Shown in pieces: positions 1 to 7,206 of a stretch of 11,742 nt of DNA. Position numbers and translations under genes: made by a program. The notes under the pieces are model-generated. The model was given only the letters and a program-made list of their open reading frames with translations, ran no database searches and was not told where the DNA came from. Source of the stretch: Gamarada debralockiae (Eukaryota; Ascomycota; Leotiomycetes; Helotiales; Hyphodiscaceae); the NCBI GenBank assembly GCA_002803225.1, contig NXFV01001023.1, forward strand, positions 1 through 11,742, read 5' to 3'. Position 1 is the stretch's first letter, and every line of letters starts with the position of its first letter.

Positions 1-2037
1 GCTCGTCGCTTGCGATGAACTCTTTGTCTACACAAAATGGGTCCAGGAAACATTGCAATTGGCGACGGATTAGGATCAACATCCCAGGTACCCATGAAAA
101 GGGGCATAATGCAGAATGGCAATAGCGGGGAACCTAGATGAGGCTGCAAGAAGAATTTCGGGGTGGGATGGGAGTAAGTCTGCCTGCTTCTAGTGCGAAC
201 AACACTAGATGGTTAGAAAAATAAGAGACACTTGTCACTGCCGATTGACACATGCCAATATTTCCATCAATTACTGTAGGAATCATAGAATGGTAGGTCG
301 GCCTTTAAGCTTCGCGGCGTGTGGACCGTACTTGGTATATCTGGTTCTGAGTTGAAAAAACCTCGGCGTTGATTGTGATTGGCAGTCATTGCCAGTCAGC
401 ATACAACCCCCTTTTCAATCCATGCGGGGGTTATCATATGCTCCACTTTTGTTAAGGTTATTTCAATGTCGTGCCTCGGTTTGTTGAACCTCTGGTGATC
501 ACACTCATGGTTTCCCCAGGCTTCGGCAAAACTCTCGCCAAGAGAGGGGTGTGGGGCACGGGGATTACTCCATATTGGAGATGATTAGTGCATAGCATAC
601 AATACGTCGCTGCAAGGCTAAACAGATGCGAATGAGTGTAGTCACTAAAGCCTCCTCGAGCTATTTGTAATAGAGGAATGAGATTGTAATGCAACGGTAG
701 AAAGATCTCACGCAGCAACATCAAGGGGTTCCTTGGTACGTAAGCAGTAAAGCATCCTCCGCTTCGTATAAATTAGACTCCGAAATTTCTGCTCTGCCAG
801 ACTCGAACATTCTTCAAAGTGTTCACACCGAGACGAATTTGGTTCCTGACAGCCATCTAAAAGCTTTCTAGAGGCCTGGCTTGAAAGAACTCTCCAGGCT
901 TTGCCGATATCATCAATATCAAAACGCATCGAAGAGTGCAGACTTCCCATTTTCCAGAGCCTGTCGCACTTGATCCCGATATCGGATGGTTTTTACTGTC
1001 GTCCCAGATAGAAGCAATACGTCTGAACGCCTCCTCCTTGCGTTCGGAATCGCTAATGCCAATAACACAAACAGCATGACAGTGCACAGACTTCTGACAA
1101 CAATAAAGCAGTTTGTGACAATAAAAGAGCTAGTGCTTGGTCAGTCGTTCCAAACTGGCATGGCACATTTTCTCCTAGCGAGCCTAGGAGCCTTTACAGA
1201 ATGGAAAATCTCGCCAGCTTGGTCATGGGTACAGGGATCTTCTTGAAAGGTCTCTAACAGGAGTATCCTGACGGGACCGGTCTGGAGGAGCATCATGCAA
1301 TATATACGTAACACAGGCCGTAGCAGAGCAAGGTTTCCGGCTTCACTTGAAACCTAAAACAACACTCCTCACTATTGTCTCTTGGTCTCTTCCATTGCAT
1401 TGTAACAACATAATATGATCTGGTGGCGAAATGTGTCCTAGCTGAATTCCTGCCGCTCGCCTCGGGAGAACTTTCCTCACGGGTCGTGAATCCGATACTG
1501 ATTTGCAGAAGTAGACTTGACGCTCACTGAACCGAAGAGCTTGACGAACGGCAGGTGGCGACCGTATTTTTCCCAAGGTTGAGGAGGGGATAGCGTATTC
1601 TGTCTCGTGGCTTGGACCAGATCATAATATGCCAGAATACCATAAGGTAAATACAACATTAACTGGTGATGAGGAAGTAATGTTGTCATGGACGTAAGCT
1701 AGGCATAAATTGTACAACCCGCAATGCGAGGCAGCAGCCAAACTTCTCGCTTGACGCCTCGCCAACACTGTCTCTCTTCCCAATACCATATCTTCCCATC
1801 TACACGCATGCGCGCATAGACTTTTTATTTGCGCGTGTTCTAGATGCCGGTCAATTGACCACATCGAATCCGACCTTTATATACGAAGTACGAATCCGAG
1901 GCGCATCAGCGGGGCGTGCGAGCTGGCGGAGCAGGCGAGGATAACCAAGAAGAGGCTGCGGCTGACGGCTCGTTCTCGCTAGTTTCAGGGTACCTCGCGA
2001 GTACGAAGGAGCGAGCGAATCCGAATATTACGAGCCT
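1..2037. other. Stretch without a recognisable gene
   Basis: Both strands carry only short open frames of about 60 to 88 codons. They overlap each other in different frames and match no family I recognise. On the minus strand two adjoining frames (about 1077 to 919, then 950 to 708) could be read as one short protein with a frameshift near 920-930, but nothing in it is diagnostic. Part of the stretch (about 574-1060) resembles a segment near 9750-10215. The nonamer CGAATCCGA occurs three times, at 1865, 1891 and 2016. This is most likely intergenic sequence or old repeat debris. Confidence 0.6.
574..1060. repeat. Diverged direct repeat, left copy
   Basis: The core at 812-832 matches 9990-10011 except for a single inserted G. 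A second short match near 574-593 pairs with 9750-9767. The distance between the two matches is nearly the same in both places (offsets of about 9174 and 9178), so they are collinear. Identity between and beyond the anchors is low by eye, and the outer boundaries are guesses. The block could be an old segmental duplication, two remnants of one repeat family, or two decayed copies of a gene on the minus strand. Confidence 0.35.
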
Positions 2038-2039
2038 TA

Positions 2040-2072
2040 CGGAGGATCGGTTCAAAAGTCCTGACACTTGCC
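2040..2072 (+). repeat. Left terminal inverted repeat of the 265-bp MITE
   Basis: It starts CGGAGGATCGG directly after TA. It differs from the right repeat at four positions. Confidence 0.82.
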
Positions 2073-2271
2073 AATTCTCGGCTTCCAAGCCCCTGTCAGC
2101 CGCACAGGTGGCATAGCAACAGCGATCGCTGGGAATTCAGGCTCTTTGAGGCTATTCTACAGGGCGCTCAGCCTGTAATCTCCACTATAACCCGAATTCC
2201 TTCAGGGCCTGCTACCTGTAGTCGGTTGCTGGCGACAACACCTCGACGCCACGACGACCAGGGTCTCTTTT

Positions 2272-2304
2272 AGCAAGGGTCAGGACTTTTGAAGCGATCC
2301 TACG
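2272..2304 (-). repeat. Right terminal inverted repeat of the 265-bp MITE
   Basis: Read on the minus strand it starts CGTAGGATCGC, and it is followed on the plus strand by TA. Confidence 0.82.
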
Positions 2305-2564
2305 TAGACTAAATTTGTTATGCTTTTGTTGGTGCAGAATTGTGGCTGGATACTTTCAGCAACGAAATTAGGAAATCTTATTCGCGTCAATTCCTTGTCT
2401 CATTTTTTACTTGGCACTCTCTTCCACTTTCAATATGTAGAGGGTTAAGGTCGCCTGCCCATTGACTTTGTTCCACACATATAACGAACAAAGAGAATAC
2501 CCCAAGAGCCCTTTTCCCTGCATATCAACTCCCCACAAGCCTTTTCGTTGACACAAAGCTCGTT

Positions 2565-3568
2565 ATGACGGTCCCGGGTGAAAAGTACCTCCTCTACCAG
2601 TACGACCCTTCGAGGGTTGCCGCGATTGTTTTCATTGCCCTCTTCGCAATTACAACGCTTTTACACATATTTCAATTGGCGAAGAAGAGAACATGGTACT
2701 TTATACCATTTGTTATTGGCGGTATCTGTAAGGCATATCTCAACAATCAAGTTGCTGTCTTCTAATTTTGCAATTCAACAGTTGAGACTATTGGTTATGT
2801 TGGACGAGCATTAAATGCTGGGCAATCGTTTGGAAACTGGACTACGCCACCGTACATCATGCAGAGTCTTCTCTTGCTTCTAGCACCTGCTTTATTCGCT
2901 GCTTCAATATACATGGTTCTTGGGCGGATTATTGTCTTGACAGACGGAGAATCTCATTCTCCCATCAGAGTAAAGTGGCTTACAACAGTGTTCGTCGCTG
3001 GTGATGTTATATCCTTCCTGGCGCAATCCGGAGGTATGTTCCAACCCTTTCACTCAGCATGTAAATCTGGGAATCGCAGCTGAACAATTGTAAAGGCGGT
3101 GGGATTCTTGCCAAAGCCAAGACTAAGAAAGACAGCGACCTCGGCGAACACGTTATTACCGGCGGTTTGGGTATTCAGGTGCTCTTCTTCGGTCTCTTCA
3201 TCATCGTTTCCGGGATCTTCAATTATCGACTGAGAGTAATGCCGAGCCTGCGCTCGAAGCAACTCACGGTTCCATGGCAAAGCTACCTATTCATCCTCTA
3301 CGGCGCCAGTTTGATGATCATGATCCGGTCCGTCTTCCGTATCGCTGAATATGTTATGGGTCAAGACGGGCTCCTGTTAGCACACGAATACTTCTTGTAC
3401 ATCTTCGACGCATCCTTGATGTTCTTGACTATGGTCTTGTTCAATATCTACCACCCGAGCAGAATCATCTCGAAAAGTACCTTGAGCAAACACAATCTTG
3501 ACCCAGAATCCCAGGATGGTGGGCATGAACTGGGGGAAGAGAGAACTCGTGTGGACGTGGAGAACTAG
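2565..3568 (+). CDS. RTA1-like seven-helix membrane protein (lipid-translocating exporter family)
   Basis: Three exons (2565-2727, 2782-3033, 3096-3568) join into a 295-residue protein. Intron 1 (2728-2781, 54 nt, GTAAGG...CAG) and intron 2 (3034-3095, 62 nt, GTATGT...AAG) both keep the reading frame. Joining exon 1 to exon 2 recreates the family block GGIFETIGYVGR at residues 52-63, and joining exon 2 to exon 3 gives QSGGGGI at 136-142. Seven hydrophobic segments lie near residues 17-38, 44-64, 80-104, 121-141, 161-182, 198-216 and 236-256. Further family blocks are IRSVFRIAEY (215-224) and EYFLYIFDASLM (236-247). The C-terminal tail is hydrophilic and acidic, as is usual. The length fits the fungal RTA1/RSB1/PUG1 family (PF04479), whose members sit in plasma or internal membranes and are linked to lipid-asymmetry and azole or sphingoid-base stress responses. 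The substrate cannot be told from sequence. The gene appears intact, and a MITE lies in its upstream region. Confidence 0.94.
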
Positions 3569-3974
3569 ATGGATGTCAAGTTCTTAATGGACAGAAAAGA
3601 TGTGGCACACGCCATTGTTCTCTTTATATTCTATCAAAAACCACCGTTATTTGTACTAAGAGCAGGTTTCTACTACTTCTGCCTGTTTGTATTATAAATT
3701 AAATCTAGCCTTAGAGCCAAACAAACTTCCCTTCCTTACTCCCACTATACTTTTATTCTTGCTTGCTAATATTAACTTTCCAAATGCCTTGCTATCTTAA
3801 AGAGCCTTAACTTATAATCTTATATTACTTAGCAATCTTATTTGTTTTAATTTATTCAAAGTACTCTCTGATTAATATTACGAGTTAGGAATAAAAGTAC
3901 GTAGGTTTCTAATTATTATTCGTTGTATTCATTACATCAAATCTCGACAACACTATCTGCGACAGGAGGAGGTT
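3569..3974. other. 3' flank of the RTA1-like gene; AT-rich, no gene
   Basis: The sequence is AT-rich and has no open frame of note. AT-rich stretches such as 3690-3710 and 3885-3900 could serve as polyadenylation signals of the upstream gene, but none can be chosen with confidence. The recognisable LINE relic starts at its right edge. Confidence 0.5.
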
Positions 3975-4160
3975 TCATCTGTGCGCTATCTTTGCGGATC
4001 TGGTTAAGGGCGACACTGCTGCGGTCCCTGTCGGGTTATTAATGCCACTGCCGTCAGTATAAACGAAGACGCTATTCAAGGAGTGCTTGAGAAACTCCTT
4101 GTGCTGAATCCTGGGTATTTCTGGGCTCGGTGCAATCCTTGTGCTTAGTCCCTGCACCAT
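3975..4160 (-). pseudogene. RNase H domain fragment of the LINE ORF2
   Basis: The frame contains FVYTDGSGINNPTG, the first catalytic motif of the RNase H domain found near the C-terminus of Tad1-like LINE polyproteins. The aspartate of YTDGSG is the first catalytic acid. The frame stops about 25 residues later, before the remaining catalytic positions, so the domain cannot be active. About 320 bp of degraded sequence separates it from the end of the reverse transcriptase part. Confidence 0.8.
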
Positions 4161-4478
4161 AGTGGTGCAATGTAGGGTGGGATAACTTCTTATTGTTTGA
4201 CTGTCTCTCCTCAGCGCTGATGGAGACGTCTGTAAGTATGTTCGAGGGGACTCAGGTACAGTGTCTGTCTTCGGCTTCTTCTAGCTCTGAGAAGTCAAAA
4301 TCTTGCTAGGGCTGGCATATGTTGTCTGTTGAGAGGATTGTGCTAACTGTCTCAGGGCTTACCTTCCTCTACACCTCCAATGATTCAGGTCGCTTTCACT
4401 TGAAGTCTTTTGAGTGAGTCAATAGTGTTTTGTGTAGCCTTCCCCACGTTCTTGAGCGACACACCATGTCGAACAGTC

Positions 4479-5170
4479 CTACAACATCTGAGCGATAATA
4501 ACCACTTGATAGATCCTTCTGAGTTCTGTGACACTTGCTCCCCATATGAAACTGGCCAGGCTTGTTAGAACTCCAATAGACTTCAAGGATTTTATTGATA
4601 GATTCTGAACATGCTGTTTCCAGGTCAATGCTGTGTCAACAATGACCCTGTGGTATTTACTGTTTGCAGTCGGGCAGACTGCCATCTGGTCTACTTGTAC
4701 TTGGCAGTCGGCTTCTATCTAATGCCTCTTTATATAGCGGGTAAGTTGAAACTTGCTTAGAGCGAACACTGATGCATACCTTCTTACCCACCTGTTGGCT
4801 TTTTGCACGGTTCTCATTAGCCCATTGCAAGTCTCTGCCCTTGAGCTTCCCCATCATAGGATGGCGACATCACATAACAGGATAGCAACTTCATCGATAT
4901 ATCCTATCGCAGTAGTGTTGGGTTCCTGGCTACACATTTCTACGAAGTTGACATTATAGAACAAGTACAAGATGGTAATAGTGGTGAACCTTAGGGAATG
5001 CTAGTAGTCATTTTTATAGGCTTCTGATCTGAATGCATCGAAACTTATGACTATGCTCCTATCTGCTAGAAAGCTTGCTATCCACCTGATGGTTCTCTCG
5101 TATATTCTGCGTTTCCAGAGATTGTGGAGCAGTCTAACATATGAGACATTATATATAATCTGTTCCTCTC
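4479..5170 (-). pseudogene. Reverse transcriptase domain remnant of the LINE ORF2
   Basis: Several frames have to be joined. About 5170-5001 gives NVSYVRLLHNLWKRRI and ASFLADRS, typical of the start of the palm. About 5006-4975 gives TSIP, a TAA stop, then GSPLLP, which corresponds to the usual GIPQGSPLSP block. The adjoining frame continues ILYLFYN. GYIDEVAIL at 4904-4878 is the active-site loop, with Glu in place of the usual second Asp. Downstream, ANRWVRRYASVFALSKFQL and then KSIGVLTSLASFIWGAS match the thumb and C-terminal region of fungal LINE enzymes. At least two frameshifts and several stops make it inactive. Confidence 0.82.
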
Positions 5171-5237
5171 CTTGATGCGCTGAGTGTGCTGTTCTGAGAT
5201 GCGGCAAGCAGCTCGCACTGTGGCCTAATGATTTCGG

Positions 5238-5623
5238 GGGGTTGTATATGTTATGTATTACAGTCTTTAATGTTGTATCTGCACTTGACGTTCATGTGGT
5301 GATTTCGAGTGTACTCAAGTCTCGAATGTGGTCTGCAAATTTCCACCTGTTGGGGTCGATCCTTCTGCTGATGAAGTAGCAGACTCTTGCGGCTGCGTCT
5401 CCGCTGTCCTTGGGGAAGCATAGGTAAAAGGAGTGTGAGATTAGGTTTTGAGTCGTCGAAATGAATGGGTTCCTCCATGGCTCCTGTAGAGCTAGGATGT
5501 CGTACGCTTGGTTCTTGGGGCCATGGACTAATTTTGCATGACTTCATCCCTCGATCTCATAACATTGTTCTGCAGGATCTTTAGACCATCTTTATTGTAA
5601 TTCATGATTCTTCCGTGCTCCAT
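5238..5623 (-). pseudogene. Start of LINE ORF2 with N-terminal part of the endonuclease domain
   Basis: An ATG at 5623 (or 5605) opens a frame reading LKILQNNVMRSRDEVMQN, which stops at a TAG at 5530-5528. A one-base shift at an A-run restores the family sequence: YDILALQEPWRNPF, then FPKDSGDAAARVCYFISRR and FADHIRDLSTLEITT. The glutamate of LQEPW is a metal-binding catalytic residue of the exonuclease-endonuclease-phosphatase fold. A TGA at 5294-5292 interrupts the frame, which then runs on through HNIYNPP and, still in the same frame, into reverse transcriptase sequence. The second half of the endonuclease is missing. The longest uninterrupted open frame over this region (5547-5251) is only an out-of-frame shadow. 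Confidence 0.83.
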
Positions 5624-5707
5624 TGGGAGTTAAGTAATGAGTTCATTATGATTGACTCTAGCGCTCGTTTTGAGGGCACATGTGGCCTCCGCGGTCGCTG
5701 GCTGCTC

Positions 5708-6025
5708 TCAACCATGATCCTCATTCTTGTCTTGTGTGCTTTCCACCCTGGTTCCCGTATCGACTCTTTTGGGAGCCCTGACCTGGGTAGGAGACCTGCT
5801 CCTGGAGCTCTGCGTACTTACTAGTAGCGATGGCGGCAGTGGTGGTAGTCCCGTGGAGGTGGTGCTCGGCCTGCCCCTTTGGCTTCCGTTTATCATTGCC
5901 GCCGATTCTGCTGGTATTGTGTTGAAGGCAACGCGTTCACTTAGTGGCTTTTCTTTCGTTGGCGGAACAAAGTGATATGGTTGTCGAGCTGTTCTATTCG
6001 AGTAGGGTGTGTGCTGCTTTTGCAT
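5708..6025 (-). pseudogene. Possible ORF1 remnant of the LINE
   Basis: A 105-residue frame rich in Ser, Thr, Pro and Arg lies just upstream of ORF2 on the same strand, where ORF1 of a Tad1-like LINE would be. It shows a low-complexity stretch but none of the CCHC zinc knuckles expected at the end of ORF1. A different frame (about 5710-5605) reads SSQRPRRPHVPSKRALESI, which could be the ORF1 tail. The assignment rests mainly on position, and the frame could be chance. Confidence 0.35.
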
Positions 6026-6029
6026 TTGA

Positions 6030-6470
6030 ACAGAAAAAGAGGTTAAGGAGGCCGCTGAAATGGCTAAAACAGACGCAAGGAAGGCACAAGTAGTAGTAAA
6101 TAAGCAAGAGAGAAGGCAAAAGCTGAAGAGAAGGCTTTACAACGACAGGTATAGAAGGATATTAACCCCAGAAGCGGCTTAAAACAGGCTGAGAAAGAAT
6201 CCCCCCTTCCCCCTACCCCCAGAATAAAATAAAATAGGCAATTTAAGTTGCTAAAGACAAACTGAAAGAAGTCTTTTATATTGTACTACTATATAAGAAG
6301 GTTTCTAAAGATTCTACAAAGGAAGTAATGCTTGCATAGGAACTTGAAGTAGTGCCAGAGGTAGAGGGTTTGAAATAGCCTATTCTCGGGCCCATGTGTA
6401 ATTAAGCTGCCACGGTGTACAATATTTACTACAGATCGAACTACAATTCAAATTTGAAATCAAAACAATC
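6030..6470 (+). pseudogene. C-terminal tail of a probable pogo/Fot1-type (DDE_1) transposase
   Basis: The first frame (6030-6182) reads TEKEVKEAAEMAKTDARKAQ and then continues with Lys and Arg. A +2 frame from 6110 gives EKAKAEEKALQRQV, a TAG, then KDIN. A further frame at 6386-6415 reads SGPCVIKLPR. Fungal Fot1/pogo transposases end in a Lys/Glu/Ala/Arg-rich helical tail followed by a short motif of the type SGR-x-IKLP. The resemblance is strong in composition and order, but it comes from memory of the family, not from an alignment. The catalytic domain is missing and several stops and frameshifts are present, so it is inactive. Confidence 0.52.
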
Positions 6471-6510
6471 AGCAGTTACAGTATTAAGCAAAAATTAATT
6501 TTATTTTATG

Positions 6511-6566
6511 TATAACTGAAAAATCAGGCATTTTGATGGGGCGGGAATTTTAAGGGATCCCGAGTA
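6511..6566 (-). repeat. Right terminal inverted repeat of the truncated transposon
   Basis: The segment aligns by eye over about 55 bp with the right end of the neighbouring element (7148-7206). It shares the GGGCGGGAATTTTAA-like block and the CCCGAGTA end, with several differences and small gaps. It is more diverged than the two ends of the neighbour are from each other. Confidence 0.7.
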
Positions 6567-6587
6567 CTAAGATGTCTAAGCCAGTTA

Positions 6588-6644
6588 CTCGGGTTCCCTA
6601 TTAAAATCCCACCCCGGTGAAAATCCCACCTTTTTACACCAAAA
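6588..6644 (+). repeat. Left terminal inverted repeat of the 617-bp element
   Basis: It begins CTCGGGTTCCC after TA and ends in ACACCAAAA. It matches the opposite end at 52 of 57 positions. Confidence 0.88.
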
Positions 6645-7147
6645 TCAACGAAAAAGACATTGTTATATCTGACCTCACAACACTTTTAATAAATTATTTC
6701 TTTTTGATTTAAGCTTTAGTATATAAGTATATTAAAATGCGTATTTAAATTTTTACTATACTATTAAAGGAATATAGTAATAACTAATTAAAAAATATAC
6801 TTAGTTTTTATACTAAAATAAAGTATTTTGTATAGACTATAGATAAATATTTAAAAATAAACTACTAAATATTTTAAAAATACAAGGAAGAATAATAATA
6901 AACGCACTCTTAGGATTTCGTTTATTAATATTATTTAATAAGTTAAAAATTTAGGTCAAATTTTGTATATAAAAGTAGTGAAAAAAAACTTCTAAATTTC
7001 TTAAAATTTAAATATTTAAATAACTATTTACTTTTTTAAAGTTATATAGCTAAAATATTAAATATATACTATTTTTAACTAACTGTTTAATATAGAACAT
7101 AATTCTGATTATTAGTTGTTTTAATATGATTAATTAAAAACAACAAC

Positions 7148-7204
7148 TTTTAGTGTAAAAAGGTGAGATTTTCATAGGGGTGGGATTTTAACAGGGAACC
7201 CGAG
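7148..7204 (-). repeat. Right terminal inverted repeat of the 617-bp element
   Basis: Read on the minus strand it begins CTCGGGTTCCC, and it is followed on the plus strand by TA. Confidence 0.88.
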
Positions 7205-7206
7205 TA

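Larger units (their letters stand above)
2038..2306. mobile_element. 265-bp MITE with 33-bp terminal inverted repeats and TA duplication
   Basis: Positions 2040-2072 and the reverse complement of 2272-2304 agree at 29 of 33 bases, including an uninterrupted 15-base identity (2051-2065 against 2279-2293). Both ends are bordered by TA (2038-2039 and 2305-2306), the target duplication expected of Tc1/mariner/pogo-type transposition. The interior of about 200 bp has no coding capacity, so the element is non-autonomous and would need a transposase supplied in trans. It ends 258 bp before the start codon of the RTA1-like gene, so it lies in that gene's upstream region. Its termini differ from those of the elements at 6511-7204, so it belongs to another family. 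Confidence 0.82.
3975..6025 (-). mobile_element. Decayed LINE (Tad1-like non-LTR retrotransposon), internally deleted
   Basis: Read on the minus strand the relic shows the order ORF1-like remnant (to 5708), apurinic-type endonuclease (5623-5238), reverse transcriptase (about 5170-4479) and RNase H (4160-3975). This is the layout of Tad1-type fungal LINEs that carry an RNase H domain. Every module is broken by frameshifts and stops. The sequence goes from the first roughly 110 endonuclease residues almost directly into the middle of the reverse transcriptase, so a large central part is missing. The RNase H domain is cut soon after its first motif, and no poly(T) tract marks a 3' end on the left. 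The right border meets a transposase fragment on the opposite strand. It is non-functional. Confidence 0.85.
6030..6566 (+). mobile_element. 5'-truncated pogo/Fot1-like DNA transposon (3' part of transposase plus right terminal repeat)
   Basis: The plus strand carries a degraded transposase tail (6030 to about 6470) followed by a terminal repeat (6511-6566) related to the ends of the complete element at 6588-7204. Gene orientation, the order of tail then terminus, and the closing TA at 6565-6566 fit the 3' end of a transposon. The left part, with the catalytic DDE domain and left terminus, is absent. The fragment abuts the LINE relic near 6025. Confidence 0.62.
6586..7206. mobile_element. 617-bp AT-rich non-autonomous DNA transposon with 57-bp terminal inverted repeats
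   Basis: The left end (6588-6644) and the reverse complement of the right end (7148-7204) agree at 52 of 57 bases, and four of the five differences are transitions. Both ends are bordered by TA (6586-6587 and 7205-7206), the target duplication of the Tc1/mariner/pogo superfamily. The roughly 500-bp interior is extremely AT-rich and has no open frame of 60 codons. It may be a miniature derivative of the family whose truncated coding copy lies just to the left, or a short element strongly mutated by RIP. Confidence 0.87.

Noticed and set aside
1849..1860. 12-bp palindrome GGTCAATTGACC
   Set aside because: About three perfect 12-bp palindromes are expected by chance in a window of this size.
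1876..1886. TATA box and sterol-response word on the minus strand
   Set aside because: The TATATAAAGG sequence lies too close to the only ATG in range to drive it, and TCGTATA-type words occur here no more often than chance.
5251..5547. 98-codon minus-strand frame as a gene
   Set aside because: It is an out-of-frame shadow. The neighbouring frame on the same strand gives the LINE endonuclease motifs (ALQEPW, RVCYFISRR).
6381..6420. A left terminal repeat of the truncated transposon (TATTCTCGGG...)
   Set aside because: It shares CTCGGG with the terminal repeats but little else, and the same bases read better as the IKLP-type end of the transposase tail.
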